NCBI GenBank assembly: GCA_051201675.1
Contig: CP179212.1
Coordinates: 124,001-188,000, forward strand
Source: HTCC2207 sp002685195
Lineage (GTDB): Bacteria; Pseudomonadota; Gammaproteobacteria; Pseudomonadales; Porticoccaceae
Reading direction: 5' to 3'
Length of the DNA stretch: 64,000 nucleotides
The notes beneath the pieces are model-generated. The model ran no database searches. It was not told where the DNA came from and was given only the letters and a program-made list of their open reading frames with translations. Shown here piece by piece: positions 42,247 to 52,051 of the stretch (position 1 is the stretch's first letter; the number at the start of each line of letters is the position of its first letter). The translations under genes and the position numbers were made by a program.

Positions 42247-43659
42247 ATGTTGAATTATCTTAAGAACACTAATAGGTTCATCGCATTGGCGCTTTCGACG
42301 ATGCTGTCAGTTAGCGTATCTGCGGCTAATAGTTCAGAGAAGCCCAACATTGTGCTGGTGCTCATGGATAACTTTGGTTACGGTGAGGTTGGTGTCTACG
42401 GTGGTGGCGTTTTGCGTGGTGCGCCCACACCGAATATCGATAGTATCGCTTCTGAGGGTTTTCAGCTCACCAACTTTAATGTTGAGGCGGAATGCACCCC
42501 TTCACGCTCTGCATTAATGACAGGTCGTTATGGTATTCGTACTCGTCAGCAAGTAGACACTCCTCCCCGTGGCATCTGGTATGGCCTCACACCATGGGAA
42601 ATTACCCTTGCAGAGATGTTGTCAGCCGAAGGTTATGCAACCGGTATGTTTGGCAAGTGGCATTTAGGTGATGCGGAAGGTCGTTACCCCACAGATCAGG
42701 GATTTGATGAATGGTATGGTATCCCTAACTCGTCAGATCAGGCATTTTGGCCTGACAGTGACAGCTTTCAAAAAGATGCGGGGGTGGAGTTAACTCGCAT
42801 AATGACCGCGAAGCGTGATGAAAAGCCAAAAAAGCATGAGGTTTATGGCCGAGCTAAACGCGCTACTATTGATCGTGAAATTACTGACCACGCATTAGAT
42901 TTCATGGAGCGTAAAGCTAAAACCAAGCAACCGTTTTTTGCTTACTTACCTTATACGCAAACCCACGAGCCGGTTGATGCGCATCCTGACTTTAAAGGGA
43001 AAACCGGTAATGGCAGCTTTGCAGATGTGCTTGCTCAGACAGATGCCTATGTAGGTGAGTTGTTAGCGTTGGTTGATGATCTTGGCCTGAAGGACAACAC
43101 GATATTTATCTTCACCTCGGATAATGGACGGGAAGGTATTAAACGATCTTTCGGCTTTACAGGTCCTTGGCGTGGGACGATGTTTTCCCCCTACGAAGGG
43201 TCATTACGTGTACCTTTTTTAATTCGTTATCCGGGTAAAATCCCCGCAAAGCAAGTCTCAAATGACATTGTGCATATGATTGATGTGTTTCCTACGCTGG
43301 CTAATTTGGTGGGTGGTGATATTCCTCAAGACAGAGTGATGGACGGTGTTGATCAGACAGGGTTTTTAACCGGAGCTGAGTCAAAATCGTCTCGCGAATC
43401 AGTGATTATTTATATTGGCAATGATCTGTTTGGTGTTAAATGGCGCAACTGGAAAATGTTGCTTAAAGAGATTGACGAGAAGAGTTATGCCATCAAGAAC
43501 ATGGCTTACCCTTCGTTCTACAACTTGATCGTTGATCCAAAAGAAGAAGAGCCAGAGAAATTCTATTTAGATGATACCTGGGTGGAGACCCCTCTCTATG
43601 AAGTGATGGAGGAGCATCTCATCTCTATAAGCGAAGATAAAGGTGCTCCTCCTAATTAA
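42247..43659 (+). CDS. Periplasmic sulfatase (arylsulfatase family)
   Basis: Type I sulfatase, 470 aa. The ATG at 42247 has GGAG at 42237-42240. A signal peptide (ending SVSVSAA, about residues 1-27) directs export. The catalytic motif CTPSR at 83-87 supplies the cysteine converted to formylglycine, followed by ALMTGRYGIRT. Other family segments are GMFGKWHLGD, YTQTHEP and FTSDNGREG. The N-terminal metal site reads MDNFG rather than the usual (M)DDxG, so one calcium-ligand aspartate is Asn. No maturase and no other carbohydrate gene is nearby. Substrate unknown, perhaps a sulfated algal polymer. Confidence 0.9.
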   Translation: MLNYLKNTNRFIALALSTMLSVSVSAANSSEKPNIVLVLMDNFGYGEVGVYGGGVLRGAPTPNIDSIASEGFQLTNFNVEAECTPSRSALMTGRYGIRTRQQVDTPPRGIWYGLTPWEITLAEMLSAEGYATGMFGKWHLGDAEGRYPTDQGFDEWYGIPNSSDQAFWPDSDSFQKDAGVELTRIMTAKRDEKPKKHEVYGRAKRATIDREITDHALDFMERKAKTKQPFFAYLPYTQTHEPVDAHPDFKGKTGNGSFADVLAQTDAYVGELLALVDDLGLKDNTIFIFTSDNGREGIKRSFGFTGPWRGTMFSPYEGSLRVPFLIRYPGKIPAKQVSNDIVHMIDVFPTLANLVGGDIPQDRVMDGVDQTGFLTGAESKSSRESVIIYIGNDLFGVKWRNWKMLLKEIDEKSYAIKNMAYPSFYNLIVDPKEEEPEKFYLDDTWVETPLYEVMEEHLISISEDKGAPPN

Positions 43660-45234
43660 TCAGTGCCTAAAATGGCGCATGCCAGTAAACACCATCGCCA
43701 TGCCGTGTTCATTTGCAGCAGCGATAACTTCGTCATCTCGCATTGATCCACCTGGCTGAATAATACAGCTGATGCCTGCTTTTCCGGCATTATCAATACC
43801 ATCGCGGAAGGGGAAGAATGCATCAGAGGCCATTACTGCACCAACCACCTCAAGACCTGCATGCTCAGCTTTAATGCCGGCAATACGTGCACTGTTAATG
43901 CGGCTCATCTGGCCGGCGCCGACTCCAATAGTTTGGTTATTTTTGGCATAAATTATCGCATTAGACTTGACCATTTTGGCGACTTTCCAAGCAAACAACA
44001 TATCTGTCATTTCAGTGTCTGTTGGCACTCTTTTAGATACTACTTTGAGGTCTTGTTCGATTATCATGCCGTTGTCACGATCTTGAATGAGTAAGCCACC
44101 ATTGACACGTTTGTAGTCAAAGTCCTGAGGCCGTTGGTTACCCCAGGTACCGCACTCCAAAAGTCTTACATTTTTCTTGGTAGCTACTACAGCCAGAGCA
44201 TCAGCGGAGACTGCAGGTGCAATAATAACCTCAACAAATTGTTTTTCACAGATCGCTTCAGCAGTCTTGGCATCTAGCTCCCGGTTAAAGGCAATAATAC
44301 CGCCAAATGCAGATTCGGGGTCAGTAGCAAATGCTAGATCATAGGCTGTGCCAATGTCGACCCCTACAGAAACACCGCAGGGGTTAGCATGTTTTACGAT
44401 AACACAGGCCGGTTGATCAAATTGCTTTACGCATTCTAAAGCAGCGTCAGTATCGGCAATATTGTTAAATGAAAGTTCTTTTCCCTGCAGTTGTTTGGCA
44501 GTGGCAACACTGGCTTCGGTTGGGTTGGCCTCAGTGTAGAACGCCGCTTTTTGATGAGGATTTTCCCCATAACGCATCTCTTGGGTTTTGAAGTACTGCA
44601 CATTAAAAGTATCTGAGAAATCTCTTTCGTTGTTGTCGGTATCACGGGCCCCAAAGTGGTTAGCGATCATGCCGTCATAACCTGCAGTGTGCTCAAAGGC
44701 TTTGACCATGAGTGCATAACGGGTGCTGTAATCAAGCTGCCCTTCATTAGCTTGCATTTCTTCAAGTACGGTTGCGTAATCAGAGCTGTTGACCACAATA
44801 GCGACGTCTTTATGGTTTTTGGCAGCAGAGCGAACCATGGTTGGGCCGCCAATATCAATATTTTCGATGGCGTTGGGTAATGTACAGTTTGGATCGGCAA
44901 CGGTGGCTGCAAAAGGATAGAGGTTAACGATAACCATATCGATGGGTTTGATCGCATGCTCGGCCATCACGGCATCGTCAGTACCACGACGTCCTAAAAT
45001 ACCACCGTGAACTTTCGGATGGAGAGTTTTAACTCGACCATCCATCATTTCGGGAAAGCCAGTGTAGTCAGAAACTTCAGTAACAGCGATATTGTTTTCT
45101 TGGAGCAGGCGGAACGTGCCGCCAGTAGAGAGTAGCTCAACTCCTAGAGCATTTAATGCACGAGCAAAATCAACTACGCCATTTTTATCGGATACGCTAA
45201 TCAGCGCACGTGAAACTTTTTTAAGATCGCTCAT
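43660..45234 (-). CDS. purH: Bifunctional AICAR transformylase / IMP cyclohydrolase
   Basis: Last two steps of IMP synthesis. The 524-aa protein has an N-terminal MGS-like cyclohydrolase domain (ALISVSDKNGVVDFARAL, LLSTGGTFRLL, DGRVKTLHPKVHGG) and the C-terminal transformylase with MRYGENPHQKAAFY and VIVKHANPCGVSVG. Its stop abuts the convergent sulfatase stop with no terminator visible. It is 15 bases downstream of fis. Confidence 0.97.
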   Translation of the reverse strand: MSDLKKVSRALISVSDKNGVVDFARALNALGVELLSTGGTFRLLQENNIAVTEVSDYTGFPEMMDGRVKTLHPKVHGGILGRRGTDDAVMAEHAIKPIDMVIVNLYPFAATVADPNCTLPNAIENIDIGGPTMVRSAAKNHKDVAIVVNSSDYATVLEEMQANEGQLDYSTRYALMVKAFEHTAGYDGMIANHFGARDTDNNERDFSDTFNVQYFKTQEMRYGENPHQKAAFYTEANPTEASVATAKQLQGKELSFNNIADTDAALECVKQFDQPACVIVKHANPCGVSVGVDIGTAYDLAFATDPESAFGGIIAFNRELDAKTAEAICEKQFVEVIIAPAVSADALAVVATKKNVRLLECGTWGNQRPQDFDYKRVNGGLLIQDRDNGMIIEQDLKVVSKRVPTDTEMTDMLFAWKVAKMVKSNAIIYAKNNQTIGVGAGQMSRINSARIAGIKAEHAGLEVVGAVMASDAFFPFRDGIDNAGKAGISCIIQPGGSMRDDEVIAAANEHGMAMVFTGMRHFRH

Positions 45235-45249
45235 GAAGTCCTCGGGTGG

Positions 45250-45570
45250 TTACAAAAGATCATACTGTTTTAGTTTTTTGCGCAACGTACCCCGATTGAG
45301 GCCAAGTATTTCAGCTGCTTTACTTTGATTGTTTTTGGTGTATTCCAAAACTGCCATTAATAGCGGCGTCTCTACTTCAGTCATAACTAAATCATAGAGA
45401 TTAACAGTGCTCTGACCACCCAGATTTTCAAAATAACGATCCATGGCAGAGGCTACACTTAATCGAAGGGATTGCTGAGTATCTGTAATTGGAGTTCTTG
45501 GGTCTAGACCGTATTCGTCGTTAATTGCTTGGTTGATTTTTTGTAACTCGAGGGCTTTGTCGGTGTTCAT
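45250..45570 (-). CDS. fis: DNA-binding protein Fis
   Basis: Nucleoid-associated regulator, 106 aa, a homodimeric helix-turn-helix protein. The C-terminal HTH is QSKAAEILGLNRGTLRKKLKQYDL, and the core PLLMAVLEYTKNN is typical. It overlaps dusB by four bases, the classic dusB-fis operon, where dusB translation precedes fis. Confidence 0.96.
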   Translation of the reverse strand: MNTDKALELQKINQAINDEYGLDPRTPITDTQQSLRLSVASAMDRYFENLGGQSTVNLYDLVMTEVETPLLMAVLEYTKNNQSKAAEILGLNRGTLRKKLKQYDLL

Positions 45571-46553
45571 GCAACTTGCTCCTCGCAGTTTAAGTCGAGG
45601 AAAAATGATTGTAAAAAGTGCCTCTGCTGCTCGGTGGTCTCAAGAGTGTTGAACACACGAGTAAACTCTTTGCCACCCGGTAGAGGGTTAATATACCAGC
45701 CAATATGTTTTCGCGAGATACGCACACCACCAGTTTCACCATAAAACTCATGTAATGCCAGCAAGTGTTCTGACATAACCTGCGAGCACTCTTCCATAGA
45801 GGGAGGTGACAGTGGTTGATCATATTTTAGAAAATGGTTTATTTGATTAAAAATCCAAGGATTTCCTTGTGCTGCTCGACCGATCATGACAGCGGCAGCA
45901 CCTGTATGCTTAAGAACCGAGACGGCCCTTTGTGGGTCAGTAATGTCACCGTTGGCGAGAACAGGAATAGAGACTGCATCAACAACCTTTGCGATGGTAT
46001 CGTACTCAACTTCACCAACAAATCGACAGGCCTTGGTACGGCCATGAACAGCCAAAGCAGCAACACCCGAATCCTCAGCTATTCTCGCGATCGTTTTAGC
46101 ATTCCTGTTTTGGCGGTCCCAGCCAGTACGAATTTTAAGGGTTACTGGGACATCTACAGCAGAGACAACTGCCGTCAAAATGCTCTCTACTAGCTCTGGG
46201 TTCTGCAGAAGAGCTGATCCAGCAGCACGTTTGCATACTTTCTTTGCTGGGCAGCCCATGTTGATATCGATAATTTCAGCGCCTAACTGAACATTAAAAA
46301 GGGCAGCTTCGGCCATCATCTGAGGATCATAGCCCGCAATCTGCACTGAGCGAGGCGCAGGTTCATCTCCAAATTGAACTCGTAGGCGAGATTTTCTGGT
46401 AGACCAGGTGTTGGGATCGGCAGCCACCATTTCAGATACAACTAAACCGGCGCCCATTTTTCTGCAAAGTCGACGGAACGGTAAATCCGTTACTCCTGCC
46501 ATCGGTGCAAGCACAGTTTGGTTTTGGATTTGGTAGGGGCCAATGTTAAACAA
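45567..46553 (-). CDS. dusB: tRNA-dihydrouridine synthase B
   Basis: Flavin-dependent reduction of uridines in tRNA. The 328-aa protein has APMAGVTDLPFRRLCR, MVAADPNTW, DINMGCPAKKVCKRAAGSAL (catalytic cysteine) and LAVHGRTKACRF. FMN-binding loops VLANGDITDP and MIGRAAQGNPWIF are present. It is the first gene of the dusB-fis unit. Confidence 0.96.
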   Translation of the reverse strand: MFNIGPYQIQNQTVLAPMAGVTDLPFRRLCRKMGAGLVVSEMVAADPNTWSTRKSRLRVQFGDEPAPRSVQIAGYDPQMMAEAALFNVQLGAEIIDINMGCPAKKVCKRAAGSALLQNPELVESILTAVVSAVDVPVTLKIRTGWDRQNRNAKTIARIAEDSGVAALAVHGRTKACRFVGEVEYDTIAKVVDAVSIPVLANGDITDPQRAVSVLKHTGAAAVMIGRAAQGNPWIFNQINHFLKYDQPLSPPSMEECSQVMSEHLLALHEFYGETGGVRISRKHIGWYINPLPGGKEFTRVFNTLETTEQQRHFLQSFFLDLNCEEQVA

Positions 46554-46685
46554 TGTTCATCAGGTCCATGCTAAAGGGAGGTAATAATACTCCTTGAGTG
46601 ATTGATTAAAAAGTGATCAATTAAAAAAAATACCGGTAATTGATAAATCTGCGCTAAGTAGTGACTTAAATGCGGTAAAAAGTTG

Positions 46686-47573
46686 TCAAGAGGGAGAGAT
46701 TTTTTGTGCGCTTAATTGAGCCCATTCGCAATCAATGACTGGAGAGAAAAACTGAAACTGCTGAGCGTAGGGGGCTGAGACTGACTCGACTTGTCGATCT
46801 AAAAGCCCTGCTAAGCACAGCAAGCCGTTTTGCTGAGTCATGTCGCATAGCACAGGCGCTAGCTCAATCAGGGGAGCAGCTAAAATGTTAGCGACCATCA
46901 CATCTGCTTGAAGGTCTTCAGGAGCCTCATGGGGGAGATAGGTGATAAGTTGTTCATCCTTTATATTGTTTCGCTGAGCGTTATCACGAGTAGCTAGCAG
47001 GGCTTGTGGATCATTGTCCACAGCAACCACTCGTTTGGCGCCGAGCAACAAGGCGGCAATGCCTAGAATGCCAGAGCCACAGCCATAATCAATGAGCGTT
47101 TTACCAACCAAATCTTGGCTATCGAGCCATCTTAAGCAAAGGTGTGTAGTGGGGTGGCTTCCGGTACCAAATGCTAATCCGGGATCAAGACTAAGATTGA
47201 CCCCCTGAGGTTCTGGCGGGTCAATCCAACTTGGACAGATCCAAAGGCGCTCACCACACTTTAAAGGCTGAAAATGTTGCTTCCACTCCTGGGACCAGTC
47301 CTTATCCTCTAGTTGCTCCCATCGGCTGGATAACGGAGGTGGAATTGAGGAAGAAAAGTGGCTATCAATAATTTTTGTATCGACTTCTGAGGAGAACAAA
47401 GCAGTTACTACGCAATTGTCCCAAAGAGGTGTTTCGCCTACCGCGGGCTCTAATATGGGTTGATCAGCCGCATCCTGCAACGTGACTGAAACAGCACCAA
47501 GTTCAATAGCTAAATTTTCCAATTCTTGACTATGTTGGCGTGGAGTGTGAACGAGCAATTGGATCCACTGCAT
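46686..47573 (-). CDS. prmA: Ribosomal protein L11 methyltransferase
   Basis: Trimethylates ribosomal protein L11. The 295-aa protein has an N-terminal substrate-recognition domain (WIQLLVHTPRQHSQELENL), the segment LDPGLAFGTGSHPTT and SAM motif I in LIDYGCGSGILGIAALLLGA. The VAVDNDPQAL acid loop and VMVANILAAPL follow. It lies downstream of accC with a 48-base gap. Confidence 0.96.
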   Translation of the reverse strand: MQWIQLLVHTPRQHSQELENLAIELGAVSVTLQDAADQPILEPAVGETPLWDNCVVTALFSSEVDTKIIDSHFSSSIPPPLSSRWEQLEDKDWSQEWKQHFQPLKCGERLWICPSWIDPPEPQGVNLSLDPGLAFGTGSHPTTHLCLRWLDSQDLVGKTLIDYGCGSGILGIAALLLGAKRVVAVDNDPQALLATRDNAQRNNIKDEQLITYLPHEAPEDLQADVMVANILAAPLIELAPVLCDMTQQNGLLCLAGLLDRQVESVSAPYAQQFQFFSPVIDCEWAQLSAQKISPS

Positions 47574-47621
47574 TACTCACGCCAATAAAAGTAAGGAGCT
47601 GAATAGCCTAAAACTATAGCG

Positions 47622-48962
47622 CTAGAGGCCAAGCTTTTTCTCAAGGTAATGAATATTAACACCGCCTTTTTTAAAGGCTTCATCCCTAACGAGATCCTCT
47701 TGGAGGGCAATATTAGTCTTAATTCCTTCAATAACCATCTCGTCAAGGGCTATTCGCATACGCGACAAAGCTGTGTCCCTATCTCGCCCATAGGTAATAA
47801 CCTTACCAATGAGAGAGTCATAGTTTGGGGGGACTGTATAACCATTATAGATATGGGAGTCGACTCGAATGCCATTGCCACCTGGCGCATGATAAGCCTC
47901 AATAGTTCCTGGCTGAGGCATGAAGTTAACAGAGTCTTCAGCATTGATACGGCACTCAAACGCGTGGCCGCGGAAGCTAATATCCTCTTGTTGGAAGCTC
48001 AGAGGTAGCCCGCTTGCAATGAGTAGTTGTTCCTTAACAATATCAACGCCGGTGATCATCTCGGAGACAGGGTGCTCTACCTGAACGCGAGTATTCATTT
48101 CAATAAAATAGAAGCGGCCATCCTCATAGAGAAATTCAAAAGTACCCGCACCTCGATAATTAATTTGGACGCAAGCATTTACGCAACTATCAAAAACCGC
48201 TTGCCGAGCATCTTCTGGTATTCCTGGCGCAGGTGCTTCTTCTAAAACTTTTTGGTGGCGTCGCTGCAAGGAACAATCACGATCGCCTAAATGAATCGCT
48301 CGACCTTGGCCATCAGCGAGCACTTGTACTTCGACATGCCGGGGATTCTGCAGAAATTTTTCCATGTAGACAGTTCCGTCACCAAATGCAGCTGCTGCTT
48401 CTGTTTTCGTGATCGTGACTGAGTTGATCAAGTTATCTTCACTTTCAACAACACGCATACCGCGGCCACCGCCCCCAGCTGCAGCTTTGATGATGACGGG
48501 ATAACCAATTCGCTGCGCAGTTTGACGCAGTTGCTCTTCGTTTTCAGTTAAGGGTCCGTCTGAGCCTGGGACAGTTGGCACTCCCGCAGCTTTCATTGCC
48601 TTAATAGCAGCAACCTTGTCGCCCATAATCCGAATAGTGTCTGCTGTGGGGCCAATAAAAACAAAACCACTTTTTTCTACCTGCTCGGCGAAGTCAGCAT
48701 TCTCTGCAAGAAAACCATAGCCGGGATGCACGCCTGTGGCTCCTGTAATCTCCATTGCACTAATAATCGCCGGGACGTTTAGATAGCTCTGTGGAGACGG
48801 GTTGGGCCCGATACAAATCGCTTCATCAGCGAGCTTAACGTGCTTGAGAGCAGCGTCAACTTTTGAATGAACAGCAACGGTTTTTATATCGAGCTCTTTG
48901 CAAGCTCGAAGAATTCTTAACGCTATTTCGCCGCGATTGGCGATGAGCACTTTTTCCAACAT
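47622..48962 (-). CDS. accC: Acetyl-CoA carboxylase biotin carboxylase subunit
   Basis: ATP-grasp enzyme that carboxylates biotin on AccB, the first half of malonyl-CoA formation. The 446-aa protein begins MLEKVLIANRGEIALRIL and has GYGFLAENADFA, KAAAGGGGRGMRVV, QRRHQKVLEEAPAPG and FIEMNTRVQVEHPVSEM. It is 20 bases downstream of accB on the same strand. Confidence 0.98.
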   Translation of the reverse strand: MLEKVLIANRGEIALRILRACKELDIKTVAVHSKVDAALKHVKLADEAICIGPNPSPQSYLNVPAIISAMEITGATGVHPGYGFLAENADFAEQVEKSGFVFIGPTADTIRIMGDKVAAIKAMKAAGVPTVPGSDGPLTENEEQLRQTAQRIGYPVIIKAAAGGGGRGMRVVESEDNLINSVTITKTEAAAAFGDGTVYMEKFLQNPRHVEVQVLADGQGRAIHLGDRDCSLQRRHQKVLEEAPAPGIPEDARQAVFDSCVNACVQINYRGAGTFEFLYEDGRFYFIEMNTRVQVEHPVSEMITGVDIVKEQLLIASGLPLSFQQEDISFRGHAFECRINAEDSVNFMPQPGTIEAYHAPGGNGIRVDSHIYNGYTVPPNYDSLIGKVITYGRDRDTALSRMRIALDEMVIEGIKTNIALQEDLVRDEAFKKGGVNIHYLEKKLGL

Positions 48963-48982
48963 AACTAGGGTTCCGAGTGCTG

Positions 48983-49438
48983 TTAAATAATGGTGAACAG
49001 TGGTTGATCAAATTCAATAGGTTCGCCGTCTTCAGCTAAAATAGCACCAATGACCCCAGCCTTGTCGGCTTCAATTTGATTCATCATTTTCATGGCTTCA
49101 ACAATACAAAGCACATCTCCTGGAGAGACTGACTGCCCAACGCTAACAAACACTGGCGAACCTGGCGCAGGCGCCGAGTAGAAAGTTCCGACCATGGGGG
49201 AGTTTACAACGTGCCCATTAAGTTGTTCCTCGCTAGCGATTACTTCTTCAGTGGCCGACAACATTGCCGGAGCTGCAGAAGGAGCGACAGGTGCCGCCAT
49301 TACGGCGGGAGCTGCGTAAGTAGCAGTCGCGCTGCCACGGCTAATGCGAACAGAGTCTTCCCCTTCAGTAATTTCTAGTTCGTTAAGGTTAGACTCTTCA
49401 AGTAGCTCAATTAGCTTCTTAACTTTACGGATATCCAT
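48983..49438 (-). CDS. accB: Biotin carboxyl carrier protein of acetyl-CoA carboxylase
   Basis: Carrier subunit, 151 aa. An N-terminal helix (MDIRKVKKLIELLEESNLNEL) leads to an Ala/Pro-rich linker (roughly residues 38-65) and then the biotinyl domain, with the modified lysine in CIVEAMKMMNQIEAD and the thumb region GTFYSAPAPGSPVFVS. It lies between aroQ and accC in the usual order. Confidence 0.97.
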   Translation of the reverse strand: MDIRKVKKLIELLEESNLNELEITEGEDSVRISRGSATATYAAPAVMAAPVAPSAAPAMLSATEEVIASEEQLNGHVVNSPMVGTFYSAPAPGSPVFVSVGQSVSPGDVLCIVEAMKMMNQIEADKAGVIGAILAEDGEPIEFDQPLFTII

Positions 49439-49458
49439 GTTTATCTCTCAGTCTATAT

Positions 49459-49899
49459 TTATTGGTCGAGTGTATTTATTGCAGCTTGCAGTGCAAGCTC
49501 ATAACTTTTTATGCCGAAACCACAGATGACACCCATCGCAATGTCTGAAAAATAAGAGTGGTGACGGAACTCTTCACGAGCATGTACATTAGATAGGTGC
49601 ACCTCGATGAATGGGATGCTTACCCCAAGCATTGCATCACGCAACGCAACGCTGGTGTGGGTATAGGCGCCGGGATTAAAAATAATGAACGCTACACCTT
49701 CTTGAGCTGCGTCATGAATATGCTGTATCAGATCATGCTCCGCATTGCTTTGTTCAGCCGTCAGCTGATGCCCAGCATCTTTGGCCTGATCGATTAGTCG
49801 GTCATTAATCGTTTGCAAAGAGTCACCACCATAAATCTCGGGTTCGCGAGTACCTAACAAATTAAGGTTGGGACCATGTAATAGTAACAACTTCGCCAT
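49459..49899 (-). CDS. aroQ: 3-dehydroquinate dehydratase, type II
   Basis: Shikimate-pathway dehydratase forming 3-dehydroshikimate. The 146-aa protein has LLLHGPNLNLLGTREPEIYG (catalytic Arg and Tyr), FNPGAYTHTSVALRDA and FIEVHLSNVHAREEFRHHS (catalytic His). It is first in the aroQ-accB-accC run. Confidence 0.97.
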   Translation of the reverse strand: MAKLLLLHGPNLNLLGTREPEIYGGDSLQTINDRLIDQAKDAGHQLTAEQSNAEHDLIQHIHDAAQEGVAFIIFNPGAYTHTSVALRDAMLGVSIPFIEVHLSNVHAREEFRHHSYFSDIAMGVICGFGIKSYELALQAAINTLDQ

Positions 49900-49964
49900 T
49901 TGGCTTTCTCTTTTACAAATACAAGCATTTAGTCTGCACTAAAACAAAGGGACTGTCTATGGGT

Positions 49965-49970
49965 ATTATA
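49965..49970 (-). promoter_or_regulatory. Candidate -10 element for aroQ-accB-accC
   Basis: A consensus TATAAT read leftward at 49970-49965 lies about 66 bases before the aroQ start. No convincing -35 is seen at the usual distance. The remaining AT-rich gap to dsbD (up to 50167) shows nothing else clear. Confidence 0.4.
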
Positions 49971-50167
49971 AAAAAACGCAATTTCGACGACATTTGCAGA
50001 ACTTGTCAATGATTTAAGGTATTTTTTAAGAAAATAGGATATCTTTCTTTCTACAAAATAGACGTTTGACGCATTTAGCGCCAAAGTCTGGTTAGATGAA
50101 GACTTAGTTTACTAAAATCGTTTAAATTCTGTAAAAATTACGCTAACGGCAGCTAAAATACATTAAA

Positions 50168-51931
50168 TTACGTTTTTGCTCTATTTAATGCATCAATAAC
50201 GGTGCTTTCTAGCAGGATTTGGGGCAAAACTTCTGGTTGTCCTTGGTTTTCAGGATACAGAAGATACAAAGGAACACCGCTACGCTGAAATTCATTCAAG
50301 AGTTTGGTGATTTTTGGATCATTATTAGTCCAATCACCTTTGAGGTAGGTAATTTGATTGTCTCGCAGAGACTTATAGAATTTATCAGTGAAGGCGACTC
50401 GTTCATTCGCTAGGCATGTAATACACCAGTCTGCAGTAAGATTAATAAATACAGGCGCACCTGATTGTCGTAATTCTGTTAAGCGTTGTGGCGTGTAGGT
50501 TTTCCAGCGTGGGGGTTCAGCATCTTTGGAAATGGACATGATCGGCGCTGCTAGCGCACTAATCAAACAGACGGCTGCAAATACGTTAGTAAAAGTGATA
50601 TCAGTTATCTTTTTACCGGTGCTTTGGCGAAGCTTGGTTAGCCAAATAGTCATTCCCAGAAGAATCACTCCCAATATAACAATTGCAGCAACATCAATAC
50701 TGGTCTGTCGGCCTACAACCCATATCAGCCAGACGGCAGTTATATACAAAGGGAAGGCTAAGAATTGTTTAAAGGCATCCATCCAAGCGCCAGGTTTAGG
50801 CATCTTACTGCTTAGCCCTGGGATCCAAGTTAATGCAATGAAAGGCAGAGCCATGCCAAGACCTAGAAAGGCAAAAACTAATAGAGCGATATACGTTGGT
50901 TGAGAAATTGCAAACCCAAGCGCGGGCCCCATGAAAGGCGCGGTGCAGGGACTGGCCACGGTGGTTGCCAAAACACCAGTCATGAAAGATGAGGGTAGAC
51001 TATTTGTCGAAGTAGAGCCCTGCCCAAGAGACATCAAGCTTGTTCCGATTTCGAAATAGCCTGAGAATGCCAGGCCCATAATAAAGAATAGATATATTAG
51101 ACCCACAACAAATATTGGCGATTGTAGTTGAAAGCCCCAGCCGATAGCTTCACCTGCGGCGCGCAAGCTGAGCATAACGATGGCAATGGCAACAAAGGTC
51201 GAAGTAATCCCTAAAGTGTATGCCAACCCATGAGCCTGTTTTTCTCGTTGTGTCTGGTGAGACATAGTGAAGCTCAGCGCCTTTATGGAGAGTACCGGGA
51301 ACACACAGGGCATTAAGTTGAGAATCATTCCTCCAATCAATGCAAAGCCCAAAATCCAAAACAACGAAAGCTCTTTAGCTTCCTGTCCAGGGCTTCTGCC
51401 CTGCATGGCAGCCTCGGCTGTCGCTGAGGGTGTATCACTAATCGTGACTGCTCCACTTATTGTATCTATGGTAAGCCACTGTTTATATGGAGGATAGCAA
51501 AGCCCTGCATCGGCACAGCCTTGTGATTCTATTTGAATGTCTATTTGTTTTTGATTAGATTGAAAAGGTACTCTAACTGAAGTTTGCAGATAATAGACTT
51601 CTAGTTCTTCCTCAAAAAACTCATCGTATTTGCGCTTGCCTGTTTCAAATAAAGGAGGGCTTAGTTGTGTGGTTGCATCTACCGCATTAAATTTGAATCG
51701 GTCACGGTAGAGGTAGTATTTCGGTTGAATAGACCAGTTGAAAACGAGATAGTCATCTTCAATATTCACCGCCACCTGATAAACGTCCTCCACTGGCAAA
51801 AAGCTATCTGAAGAGAGAATAGTAGAGGATGATCCTGCAATTTCATTAGCAAAAAGAGCTTCTTGGGACCAACTTAAAGATGTGCCTAACGCACAAAACA
51901 AGATAACCGCAGTGAGCATCCATTTTTTCAT
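50168..51931 (-). CDS. dsbD: Thiol:disulfide interchange protein DsbD
   Basis: Inner-membrane reductant exporter that passes electrons from cytoplasmic thioredoxin to periplasmic partners, including cytochrome c maturation. The 587-aa protein has a signal peptide (ending TSLSWSQ), an N-terminal alpha domain with cysteines in GCADAGLCYPPYK, a central eight-TM domain with LMPCVFPVLSIKAL and ASPCTAPFMGPALG, and a C-terminal thioredoxin-like domain with ADWCITCLANE. It is divergent from a copper chaperone gene, with a CRP/FNR-like site between. Confidence 0.95.
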   Translation of the reverse strand: MKKWMLTAVILFCALGTSLSWSQEALFANEIAGSSSTILSSDSFLPVEDVYQVAVNIEDDYLVFNWSIQPKYYLYRDRFKFNAVDATTQLSPPLFETGKRKYDEFFEEELEVYYLQTSVRVPFQSNQKQIDIQIESQGCADAGLCYPPYKQWLTIDTISGAVTISDTPSATAEAAMQGRSPGQEAKELSLFWILGFALIGGMILNLMPCVFPVLSIKALSFTMSHQTQREKQAHGLAYTLGITSTFVAIAIVMLSLRAAGEAIGWGFQLQSPIFVVGLIYLFFIMGLAFSGYFEIGTSLMSLGQGSTSTNSLPSSFMTGVLATTVASPCTAPFMGPALGFAISQPTYIALLVFAFLGLGMALPFIALTWIPGLSSKMPKPGAWMDAFKQFLAFPLYITAVWLIWVVGRQTSIDVAAIVILGVILLGMTIWLTKLRQSTGKKITDITFTNVFAAVCLISALAAPIMSISKDAEPPRWKTYTPQRLTELRQSGAPVFINLTADWCITCLANERVAFTDKFYKSLRDNQITYLKGDWTNNDPKITKLLNEFQRSGVPLYLLYPENQGQPEVLPQILLESTVIDALNRAKT

Positions 51932-52051
51932 TTTCTATTCCCAGTAAAGATCAAAATAAAATCCGACAGAACTTTTGTACGTTAAACCACCAATATTGTA
52001 TCCCTATTTGCCATTTAAAGGAGATTTTCATTACTATTCGTCTACTCTGTG

